A stretch of DNA of 64,000 nt. It comes from an uncultured Burkholderiales bacterium (GTDB taxonomy: Bacteria > Pseudomonadota > Gammaproteobacteria > Burkholderiales > Burkholderiaceae_C). The DNA is taken from the NCBI GenBank assembly GCA_943908475.1, contig CALTTG010000001.1:124001-188000 (forward strand), given 5' to 3'. Each line of letters begins with the position of its first letter. Positions within the stretch are counted from its first letter, which is position 1. Under the pieces are notes generated by a model. The model did no database searches. It was not told where the DNA came from and saw nothing but the letters and a program-made list of their open reading frames with translations. The position numbers and the translations under genes were made by a program. This document shows, piece after piece, positions 53,767-61,410 of this stretch.

Positions 53767-54198
53767 ATGCCCACCCACGCCTTCACCGTTCGCAAGCTCG
53801 CCGACACCGCAGGGGTCGGGGTGGAAGCGGTGCGCTTTTACCAGCGGCGCGGGCTGTTGCGTGAGCCTGCCCGTGAGGGCAATGGCTTTCGGCAGTACGA
53901 CGAGGGTGACGTGCGGCGCCTGCGTTTCATCAAGCGCGCACAAGAGTTGGGCTTCTCCCTCGATGACGTGGCCTCGCTGGTGTCTTTGAGCGCCGAGACC
54001 GATCAGGTTCGCGTGCGGGAGATCACCCAACAACGTGTGCTGGACATCCGTCAGCGAGCCACACAACTGGAAGCCATGGCCGTTGCCCTAGAAAGCTTGG
54101 TCACTTGTTGCCAGAAGTCGGCCAAGGGCGATCACTGCCCCATCATCGCGGCCCTGGTGGATCACGCCCCTCGACCCGCAGGGCTGGTGGCCGCATGA
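53767..54198 (+). CDS. MerR-family metal-responsive regulator
   Basis: A 143-residue MerR-type activator. The winged helix is TVRKLADTAGVGVEAVRFYQ (about 7-26) followed by GLLREPAREGNGFRQYDEGD. A dimer helix spans about 80-115. The metal-binding loop has Cys114, Cys115 and Cys124 (CCQKSAKGDHCPII). The 115-to-124 spacing is that of MerR Cys117/Cys126. No cysteine lies in residues 66-90, where MerR has Cys82 and CueR Ser77; a hand alignment puts Gln80 there. It is followed with ATGA overlap by the Cys-rich membrane protein, so it probably controls the cus genes. The metal is uncertain. Confidence 0.9.
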   Translation: MPTHAFTVRKLADTAGVGVEAVRFYQRRGLLREPAREGNGFRQYDEGDVRRLRFIKRAQELGFSLDDVASLVSLSAETDQVRVREITQQRVLDIRQRATQLEAMAVALESLVTCCQKSAKGDHCPIIAALVDHAPRPAGLVAA

Positions 54199-54611
54199 CC
54201 ATGCTCCGCGCGCTCAAGCATTGGATTTGCCGACTGATGGTCGGCGTGATCCTGTTCGCGCAGATGAGCGTGGCGGCCTACGCCTGCCCCAGCAACGTCT
54301 TCTCCGGCAATGCCCCCGCCGACGCCATCACAGCGATGGGCGCCATGGTGGATTGTGAGCAGATGGGCGAAGGCTTGGGCAAGCATCTGGACCAAGCCAA
54401 CCCTGGCCTGTGCGCCGAGCATTGCCACCCCACCCAACAAAGCGATCACACCCAGGTGCCTACCGTGCCTGCGGTGCTGTTGATCGCGCTGTACACCGTC
54501 GCCCTGACGGTGGACGCCACAAGGCCGGATGGCCTGGCGCCGACTGCGGACAGCCGCCTTCATGCGGCGCCACCACCGCTGTCCATACTGCACTGCTGCT
54601 TCCGAATTTGA
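54195..54611 (+). CDS. Cys/His-rich membrane-associated protein of the copper cluster
   Basis: A 138-residue protein with an N-terminal hydrophobic segment (about 12-30, probably a signal or anchor) and a second hydrophobic stretch near 96-112. Possible metal ligands cluster between and after them: YACPSN, MVDCEQMG, GLCAEHCHPTQQSDH near 75-89, and a C-terminal HCCFRI. I recall similar short proteins upstream of cus/czc genes in Burkholderiales but no proven function; it may bind Cu or Ag in the periplasm or deliver it to the pump. It overlaps the merR stop by 4 bp. Confidence 0.75.
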   Translation: MTMLRALKHWICRLMVGVILFAQMSVAAYACPSNVFSGNAPADAITAMGAMVDCEQMGEGLGKHLDQANPGLCAEHCHPTQQSDHTQVPTVPAVLLIALYTVALTVDATRPDGLAPTADSRLHAAPPPLSILHCCFRI

Positions 54612-54757
54612 CACGCCGAGTGACGCGGCGCTGAAAGGCCTGACGGCCGCTTCAGCGCCTGGTCGCGCAGGTTGCTGGCCAATGCAGGCGCGTGGCGTTC
54701 TGCCTTGCCTGCCCTGTCCCGCGCACGCCTACGCCATGGGCTTCATTCGGAGGTGTC

Positions 54758-56122
54758 ATGTTTCCCCATTTTTCGCTCCTATCACGCAGGAGCATGCAAC
54801 TGGTCGATCTCGGTCATCCCATCTGCATGAGCATGCTCATGCGCATTCGCACGTGCTTCCAAGGTGTCGCCGCTCTGGTGGCCCTCAGCCTCGCATCCTT
54901 CCACGCCCATGCCGGGGATGTCCTGACGTTTGAACAGGCTCTCAGGCTTTCCCAGGCGCGCTCACAACAACTGGTGGCCCAGAACCACGCCACGGCGGCT
55001 GCCCGCGACATGGCGGTTTCGGCCGCACAGCAGCCCGATCCCGTCCTCAAACTGGGCATCAACAACCTGCCCATCAGCGGACCTGATCGCTTCAGTGTCA
55101 CCCGCGATTTCATGACCATGCGCTCGGTGGGCCTCATGCAGGAGTTCACCCGTCAAGACAAACGCCTTGCACGGTCCATGCGCTTTGAGCGGGAAGCCCA
55201 GGCCAGCGAGGCCAGCCGGGCCCAGGCGCTGGCTCAATTGCAACGTGACACGGCCATGGCCTGGCTGGATCTCTACTACCAGGAACGCATGCTGGCCCTG
55301 GTCAAGGCCCAGCGCGATGAAATCCGCCTGCAAGTGGAGGCGACTGAGGTCGCCTATCGAGGGGGCAGAGGATCGCAAACTGAAGTGCTCGCTGCCCGCG
55401 CAGCGCTTGCTCAGGTGGATGACCGCATCGACCAGGCCATGCGTGAAGTGAGCACAGCGCAGACCGCGCTGCGCCGGTGGACAGGTCGTGCAGCCGACAC
55501 GCCCCTGGGCGATGCGCCCGACACCCGCCATGTTCCCTCGCACCTGAACGATCTGGAAAGCACCCTGACCGCGCACCCTGACATCACCGTCCTGATCCGG
55601 CAGGAAGAGATGGCCCAGGCCGACGCAGACCTGGCCCGAGCCAACAAACAAGCCGACTGGGGTGTGGAGCTGATGCTCAGTCAACGTGGGCCCGGCTATT
55701 CCAAGATGGCCTCTGTCAATGTCTCTGTTCCCTTGCAATGGGATCAAAAGAGCCGTCAAGACCGCGACCTGGCTGCCAAGTTGGCCACCGTTGAGCAGAT
55801 GCGCGCCCAGCGCGAAGAAGCCACACGGGAGCACCTTTCCCAGGTCACGGCGATGCTCCAGACTTGGCAGAGCAGCCGGGATCGACTGCGTCGCTACGAC
55901 AGCGTCTTGATCCCCCTGGCAGCCGAGCGAACACAGGCTGCATTGACAGCCTACCGAGGCGGCAGCGGCACGCTGGCCTCCGTGCTGGAGGCTCGCCGCA
56001 TGGCCTTGGACACCCAGATGGACCGGCTTCGACTCGACATGGAAGTAGCTCGCATCTGGGCGCAGCTCAACTACCTGATTCCGGTGGCACACGACGTGGC
56101 CATGCCCGTTCTTGACCGCTGA
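54758..56122 (+). CDS. cusC: Outer-membrane channel of a metal efflux pump (CusC-like)
   Basis: A TolC-family outer-membrane factor, 454 residues in this model. It forms the exit duct of the tripartite pump. A signal peptide is present (VAALVALSLASFHAHA), preceded by an unusually long polar leader of about 35 residues. Two TolC repeats follow (FEQALRLSQARSQQLVAQNH near 64 and a second near 255), with long coiled-coil helices (AQALAQLQRDTAMAWLDLYY). Start 54758 is chosen for CGGAGG 5 bp upstream; MSMLMRIRTC at 54827 would give a normal signal peptide but has no ribosome site. Confidence 0.88.
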   Translation: MFPHFSLLSRRSMQLVDLGHPICMSMLMRIRTCFQGVAALVALSLASFHAHAGDVLTFEQALRLSQARSQQLVAQNHATAAARDMAVSAAQQPDPVLKLGINNLPISGPDRFSVTRDFMTMRSVGLMQEFTRQDKRLARSMRFEREAQASEASRAQALAQLQRDTAMAWLDLYYQERMLALVKAQRDEIRLQVEATEVAYRGGRGSQTEVLAARAALAQVDDRIDQAMREVSTAQTALRRWTGRAADTPLGDAPDTRHVPSHLNDLESTLTAHPDITVLIRQEEMAQADADLARANKQADWGVELMLSQRGPGYSKMASVNVSVPLQWDQKSRQDRDLAAKLATVEQMRAQREEATREHLSQVTAMLQTWQSSRDRLRRYDSVLIPLAAERTQAALTAYRGGSGTLASVLEARRMALDTQMDRLRLDMEVARIWAQLNYLIPVAHDVAMPVLDR

Positions 56123-56135
56123 CACGGAGCCTCAC

Positions 56136-57806
56136 ATGAAACTCAAAAAACTGGTGATCGCCATGATTGCCGCCACAGCACTGAGTGCCGCCTCGTATGG
56201 CCTGTACGCGTTGGGCATGCAACGAGGCATGGGCATGAGCGCCAACGCAGATCAGCTCCCCGCTCAGCCCGCCGCTGAAGCAAACGCCACCCAAGCCCTG
56301 CCGCAAAGCGTGGCCGAGGGTGAAGACGCCACCCGGCGCCACATCGCCGATGGCCTCAAGGCTGGCGACATGGACCCAGTCACCGGCAAGAAGATCTTGT
56401 ACTACCACGACCCCATGGTGCCGGGCAACAAGTTTGACAAGCCCGCGAAGTCGCCATTCATGGACATGATGCTGGTGCCCGTCTACGCAGACAGCGATGG
56501 CGACCAGGGCAAGGTCACTGTGAGCCCACGCATCCAGCAGAACCTGGGCGTGCGCACCGCAGAGGTCACCGAGGGGGTGCTGTCACCCCAAGTTTCTGCC
56601 GTGGGCAGCATCGCCTACAACGAACGCGACCAGGTTGTCCTGCAAGCGCGGGCGGCAGGGTTTGTCGAGAGGCTGCATGTGCGCGCCACGTTGGATGCGG
56701 TCAAACAAGGTCAACCCCTGGCCGATCTCTACGTGCCGGACTGGGTGGCGGCACAAGAAGAGTTCTTGTCTGTTCGCCGCATGCAGGGCCACGACCTAGG
56801 CAGCTTGGTCGATGGCGCTCGCCAGCGCATGCGTCAGGTCGGCATGAGCGAGGATCAGATCAAGCGCGTCGAGCAAACCGGCAAGACTCAGCCGCGCATC
56901 GCCCTGGTGGCACCCATCAGCGGCGTGCTCAGCGAGTTGATGGTGCGTGAAGGCATGTCAGTGATGCCTGGGGCCACCTTGTTGCGCATCAACGGCGTAT
57001 CCACGGTTTGGGCCAACGCCGAAGTGCCGGAGAGTCAAGTCGCGCAACTGCGCCCAGGCACCAAGGTACAGGCGCGCAGCCCGGCTGTACCTAGCACCAC
57101 CTTTGAAGGCACGGTTCAGGCCCTGGTGCCGGAGGTCAACCCTGGCACCCGCACCCTCAAGGCACGGGTGCAGTTGAACAACCCCGGCATGCGCCTGGTG
57201 CCGGGCATGAGCGTGACCATGCAGTTCATGGACATGCGCGCCGAGAAGGCCTTGCTGATCCCTACTGAGGCAGTCATCCAGACGGGCACGCGCACCGTGG
57301 TGATGCTGGCCGAAGACAAAGGGCGGTTCCGCCCGGTCGAGATCGAGGCAGGCATCGAGAGCGATGGGCAAACCGAAGTCAAGCGAGGCCTGGATGTGGG
57401 CCAGCGTGTGGTGGTGTCATCGCAGTTTCTGATCGATTCGGAAGCCAGCCTCAAGGGTGTTGAGGCGCGACTCAATGGCGCACCGACACCGACCATGGAC
57501 AACACCGCACCCAGACACGAAGGTCAGGGCAAGGTGGAAGCCCTGGCAGCCGAGGCCATCACCTTGTCGCACGGGCCGATTGCCTCACTCAAGTGGGGCT
57601 CTATGACGATGGATTTCAAGGTGCCGCTCAAGGGTGGGCTGCCCCGCCATCTGGAGGTGGGTGACCCGGTGAGCTTTGAGTTCTACATGGATGCCGACGG
57701 CATGCCCCAGTTGACCCGACTGTCGCACCTGGCACCCGAGCCCCAGCCTGCGCCCGAGGTGCCCCATCACACCCATGGCCCGGCCAAGCAAGGGAGCAAG
57801 CCATGA
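56136..57806 (+). CDS. cusB: CusB-like adaptor with C-terminal CusF domain
   Basis: The periplasmic adaptor that links CusA to CusC. The 556-residue protein has an N-terminal anchor helix (LVIAMIAATALSAASYGLYA) and a degenerate heavy-metal-binding motif (YYHDPMVPGNKFDKPAKSPF, then MDMMLVP near 100-112). A barrel-sandwich hybrid core with a short hairpin follows (about 130-290), then beta-barrel and membrane-proximal domains. Residues 463-532 form a CusF-type copper chaperone with H479, W487, M490 and M492, exactly the H-x7-W-x2-M-x-M spacing of E. coli CusF. This fusion would hold one chaperone at each adaptor. ATG 56136 follows GGAG. Confidence 0.93.
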   Translation: MKLKKLVIAMIAATALSAASYGLYALGMQRGMGMSANADQLPAQPAAEANATQALPQSVAEGEDATRRHIADGLKAGDMDPVTGKKILYYHDPMVPGNKFDKPAKSPFMDMMLVPVYADSDGDQGKVTVSPRIQQNLGVRTAEVTEGVLSPQVSAVGSIAYNERDQVVLQARAAGFVERLHVRATLDAVKQGQPLADLYVPDWVAAQEEFLSVRRMQGHDLGSLVDGARQRMRQVGMSEDQIKRVEQTGKTQPRIALVAPISGVLSELMVREGMSVMPGATLLRINGVSTVWANAEVPESQVAQLRPGTKVQARSPAVPSTTFEGTVQALVPEVNPGTRTLKARVQLNNPGMRLVPGMSVTMQFMDMRAEKALLIPTEAVIQTGTRTVVMLAEDKGRFRPVEIEAGIESDGQTEVKRGLDVGQRVVVSSQFLIDSEASLKGVEARLNGAPTPTMDNTAPRHEGQGKVEALAAEAITLSHGPIASLKWGSMTMDFKVPLKGGLPRHLEVGDPVSFEFYMDADGMPQLTRLSHLAPEPQPAPEVPHHTHGPAKQGSKP

Positions 57807-60800
57807 TCGCCCGCCTGATCCGTTGGTCCATCACCAATCGCTTTCTGGTGCTGCTGGCTACCTTGATGCTCAGTGCATGGGGGGTGTATTCGGTTGCGAG
57901 AACGCCGCTGGACGCCTTGCCCGACCTGTCTGATGTGCAAGTCATCATCCGCACGACCTACCCAGGCCAGGCGCCGCGCATTGTGGAGAACCAGGTCACC
58001 TACCCGCTGACCACGACCATGCTGTCGGTGGCTGGCGCCAAGACGGTGCGGGGGTACTCCTTCTTCGGCGACTCTTATGTCTACGTGCTGTTCGAGGACG
58101 GCACCGATCTGTACTGGGCCCGCTCGCGTGTGCTGGAGTACCTGAACCAGGTTCAGTCGCGTTTGCCTGCCAGCGCCAAGGCGTCGCTGGGGCCCGACGC
58201 CACGGGCGTGGGCTGGATTTACCAATACGCCCTGGTGGACCGTGGAGGCACACAGGATGCGGGTCAGTTGCGTGCCTTGCAGGACTGGTTTTTGAAGTAC
58301 GAACTCAAGACCGTGCCCAATGTGGCGGAAGTGGCCTCGGTGGGCGGCATGGTGCGCCAGTACCAAGTGGTGCTGGACCCCGACAAACTGGCCACCTACG
58401 GCATCCCGCACACCCGGGTGGTCGAGGCCATCCAGAAGGCCAACCAGGAGGCGGGCGGTTCGGTGCTGGAGTTGGGCGAAGCCGAGTACATGGTGCGCGC
58501 CTCTGGCTACCTGCAATCGCTGGACGATTTCCGGCAAGTGCCCTTGATGACCACCGACGCAGGCGTGTCAGTGCGCCTGGGGGATGTGGCCCGCATCCAG
58601 ATGGGGCCAGAGATGCGCCGGGGCATTGGTGAGTTGGACGGTGAGGGGGAGGCTGCTGGCGGCGTGATCGTGATGCGCTCAGGCAAGAACGCGTTGGAGA
58701 CGATTGCTGCGGTGAAGGCCAAGCTCAAGACCCTGCAAGCAAGCTTGCCCAAAGGGGTGGAGATCGTGCCGGTGTACGACCGATCCACCCTCATCGAGCG
58801 CGCGGTGGAAAACCTCTCGCACAAGTTGCTCGAAGAGTTCGCCGTGGTGGCCGTGGTGTGCTTTGTCTTCCTGTTTCACCTGCGCTCGGCCCTGGTGGCC
58901 ATCATCTCGTTGCCCCTGGGCATCCTGGCGGCTTTCATCGTCATGCACTACCAAGGGGTGAACGCCAACATCATGTCGCTGGGTGGCATCGCCATTGCCA
59001 TCGGCGCCATGGTGGACGCAGCCGTGGTGATGATCGAGAACGCGCACAAGCACCTGGAACACTGGGAGCAGGCCCATCCCGATCAAACGCTGGAAGGTGC
59101 CGAGCGCTGGAAGGTCATCGGCGACTCGGCGGCCGAAGTCGGGCCCGCTTTGTTCTTCTCACTGTTGATCATCACGCTGTCTTTTGTGCCGGTGTTCACG
59201 CTGGAGGCGCAGGAAGGGCGGCTGTTCTCGCCGCTGGCCTTCACCAAAACCTACGCCATGGCGGCTGCTGCGGGCTTGTCGGTCACGCTGATCCCCGTGC
59301 TGATGGGTTACCTGATCCGTGGCCACATCCCCAGTGAGCAGAGCAACCCGCTCAACCGATTCCTGATTGCCATCTACCGCCCACTGCTCAATGCGGTCTT
59401 GCAAGGCCCCAAGCGCACGCTGGCGGTGGCCACCGTGTTGCTGTTGCTCAGCTCGTGGCCCTTGCAGCACATTGGCGGCGAGTTCATGCCCAAACTGGAC
59501 GAAGGCGACCTGCTCTACATGCCCACGGCCCTGCCGGGCTTGTCCGCAGGCAAGGCCGCCGAGCTGCTTCAGCAGACCGACCGTTTGATCAAAACCGTGC
59601 CCGAAGTGGCCAGTGTGTATGGCAAGGCAGGCCGCGCCGAAACCGCGACCGACCCGGCGCCCATGGAGATGTTCGAGACCACCATCCAGTTCAAACCAAA
59701 AGACCAATGGCGCCCGGGCATGACGCAAGACAGGCTGGTTGAAGAACTGGACCGCATCGTCAAGGTGCCCGGCCTGGCCAACATCTGGGTGCCCCCCATC
59801 CGCAACCGCATCGACATGCTGGCCACCGGCATCAAGAGCCCCGTGGGCGTCAAGGTGGCGGGCACCGACCTGGCCACCATCGACCGACTCACGGGTGAGA
59901 TCGAGCGGGCGCTCAAGGATGTGCCCGGTGTCAGCAGCGCCTTGGCCGAACGCCTGACAGGTGGCCGGTATGTGGACGTCAACATCCGCCGCGATGCCGC
60001 CGCGCGCTTTGGCATGAACATCGCCGATGTGCAGTCGGTCATCAGCTCGGCAGTGGGCGGCGAGAACATCGGCGAAACGGTGGAAGGCTTGCAGCGCTTT
60101 CCGATCAACCTGCGCTACCCACGCGAAACACGTGATTCGCTGGAAAAACTGCGCACCTTGCCCATCGTGAACGAGCGTGGACAGCGCCTGGTCTTGTCCG
60201 ACGTGGCTGACATCCGCGTGACCGATGGCCCGCCCATGCTGCGCAGCGAGAACGCCCGCTTGTCAGGCTGGGTGTATGTGGACATCCGGGGGCGGGATCT
60301 GCGTTCAGCGGTGCAGGACATGCAAAAGGCTGTCGCGGCCAAGGTCAAACTGCCGCCTGGCTACTCGGTGTCCTGGTCAGGCCAGTTCGAGTTCCTGGAG
60401 CGGGCCACGGCCAAGCTCAAGGTGGTGGTGCCGTTCACGCTGCTGATCATCTTCGTGCTGCTGTACCTGACATTCGGCGCGTTTGACGAAGCCTTGCTGA
60501 TCATGGCCACGCTGCCCTTTGCCCTGGTGGGGGGCATCTGGTTGCTCTACCTGTTGGGTTACAACCTGTCGGTGGCCGGGGCAGTCGGGTTCATTGCATT
60601 GGCTGGCGTGTCCGCCGAGTTCGGCGTGATCATGCTGCTCTACCTCAAGCAGGCTTGGGGTGAGCGCATCGACAAGGGCCAGGTCAGTGTCGATGACCTG
60701 CTGGACGCCATCCGTGACGGTGCCGTGCTGCGCGTGCGCCCCAAGGCCATGACGGTGGCAGTGATCCTCGCGGGCTTGCTGCCGATCATGTGGGGTGCAG

Positions 60801-60964
60801 GCACGGGCTCCGAGGTCATGCAGCGCATTGCTGCACCCATGGTCGGGGGCATGATCACGGCGCCACTGCTGTCGATGTTCGTGATTCCAGCTGCGTACCT
60901 GCTGATTCGCCGCAGCAAAAAGGCAAGGCGCGCCACGCAAGCGCCTCACATGAAACATGCCTGA
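57803..60964 (+). CDS. cusA: CusA-like Cu(I)/Ag(I) RND efflux transporter
   Basis: The proton-driven inner-membrane pump of the Cus system, 1053 residues, with 12 expected membrane helices and two large periplasmic loops. The substrate methionine triad is present at M573 (LLYMPTALPG), M623 (APMEMFETTIQ) and M672 (RNRIDMLATGIK), with the same numbers as in E. coli CusA. D405 of the proton relay is in GAMVDAAVVMIENAHK. This supports monovalent Cu or Ag as substrate rather than Zn/Co/Cd. It overlaps cusB by 4 bp. The 3' end converges with copZ after a 14-bp gap with no clear terminator. Confidence 0.95.
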   Translation: MIARLIRWSITNRFLVLLATLMLSAWGVYSVARTPLDALPDLSDVQVIIRTTYPGQAPRIVENQVTYPLTTTMLSVAGAKTVRGYSFFGDSYVYVLFEDGTDLYWARSRVLEYLNQVQSRLPASAKASLGPDATGVGWIYQYALVDRGGTQDAGQLRALQDWFLKYELKTVPNVAEVASVGGMVRQYQVVLDPDKLATYGIPHTRVVEAIQKANQEAGGSVLELGEAEYMVRASGYLQSLDDFRQVPLMTTDAGVSVRLGDVARIQMGPEMRRGIGELDGEGEAAGGVIVMRSGKNALETIAAVKAKLKTLQASLPKGVEIVPVYDRSTLIERAVENLSHKLLEEFAVVAVVCFVFLFHLRSALVAIISLPLGILAAFIVMHYQGVNANIMSLGGIAIAIGAMVDAAVVMIENAHKHLEHWEQAHPDQTLEGAERWKVIGDSAAEVGPALFFSLLIITLSFVPVFTLEAQEGRLFSPLAFTKTYAMAAAAGLSVTLIPVLMGYLIRGHIPSEQSNPLNRFLIAIYRPLLNAVLQGPKRTLAVATVLLLLSSWPLQHIGGEFMPKLDEGDLLYMPTALPGLSAGKAAELLQQTDRLIKTVPEVASVYGKAGRAETATDPAPMEMFETTIQFKPKDQWRPGMTQDRLVEELDRIVKVPGLANIWVPPIRNRIDMLATGIKSPVGVKVAGTDLATIDRLTGEIERALKDVPGVSSALAERLTGGRYVDVNIRRDAAARFGMNIADVQSVISSAVGGENIGETVEGLQRFPINLRYPRETRDSLEKLRTLPIVNERGQRLVLSDVADIRVTDGPPMLRSENARLSGWVYVDIRGRDLRSAVQDMQKAVAAKVKLPPGYSVSWSGQFEFLERATAKLKVVVPFTLLIIFVLLYLTFGAFDEALLIMATLPFALVGGIWLLYLLGYNLSVAGAVGFIALAGVSAEFGVIMLLYLKQAWGERIDKGQVSVDDLLDAIRDGAVLRVRPKAMTVAVILAGLLPIMWGAGTGSEVMQRIAAPMVGGMITAPLLSMFVIPAAYLLIRRSKKARRATQAPHMKHA

Positions 60965-60978
60965 AGGCTGTCACGCCA

Positions 60979-61233
60979 TCACCCACAACAACAGCCACCT
61001 CGACTGGCCTTCTCGGGTTTGAGCGGCCCATTTGTCACCACCACAGGGGTGTAGCCAGCCTCCTGGATTGCGTCGCGAAGTTCATCTGCATCCGCCTCTG
61101 TGGGTTCGATCTGGACTTGGTGCGACTGCAACTCGATCCGTACGGTGGCCTCTTTATCGACGGCCCGCACCGCCTTGGTGATGGTGCTGACGCAATGGCC
61201 GCAAGTCATGTCCTTGACTTCAAAAGTGATCAT
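60979..61233 (-). CDS. copZ: Copper chaperone CopZ (HMA domain)
   Basis: An 84-residue cytosolic chaperone with one HMA fold that passes Cu(I) to CopA. The metal site is MTCGHC at residues 9-14; the fold runs to about residue 68. It ends in GGCCCG, three consecutive cysteines on a flexible tail, which standard CopZ proteins lack. ATG at 61233 has a CueR-type operator upstream (61264-61294), so it should be induced with copA. Confidence 0.92.
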   Translation of the reverse strand: MITFEVKDMTCGHCVSTITKAVRAVDKEATVRIELQSHQVQIEPTEADADELRDAIQEAGYTPVVVTNGPLKPEKASRGGCCCG

Positions 61234-61263
61234 CAGAAACTCCGATTGGTTTGGGGTGGATTC

Positions 61264-61294
61264 ACTTTCAAGCTTCCTACAGCAGGAAGGTCAA
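61264..61294 (-). promoter_or_regulatory. CueR-type promoter/operator of copZ
   Basis: On the minus strand TTGACC (-35, 61294-61289) overlaps the dyad CTTCC-TGCTGTA-GGAAG (61289-61273), followed by CTTGAAAGT in the -10 region with a long 18-20 bp spacer. This closely matches CueR operators such as TTGACCTTCC...GGAAGG of enterobacterial copA. Confidence 0.8.
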
Positions 61295-61344
61295 GCACCT
61301 GTTTTCAATAACCCCGCAGTTAACGCATGTAATTGCCACACGGC

Positions 61345-61375
61345 TTTACATTCCCACGATGGGAAGCTTGAGGAT
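61345..61375 (+). promoter_or_regulatory. CueR-type promoter/operator of copA
   Basis: TTTACA (-35, 61345-61350) is followed by the dyad TTCCC-ACGAT-GGGAA (61351-61365) and GCTTGAGGAT in the -10 region. It lies 36-66 bp before the copA start and is divergent from the copZ operator about 60 bp away. Confidence 0.75.
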
Positions 61376-61410
61376 CCACGACAAACATCAACCACCTATA
61401 CGGGCACACC

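Noticed and set aside
60965..60978. Terminator between convergent cusA and copZ
   Set aside because: The 14-bp gap contains no stem with a T-run; read-through or a terminator inside the coding ends is possible but cannot be shown.
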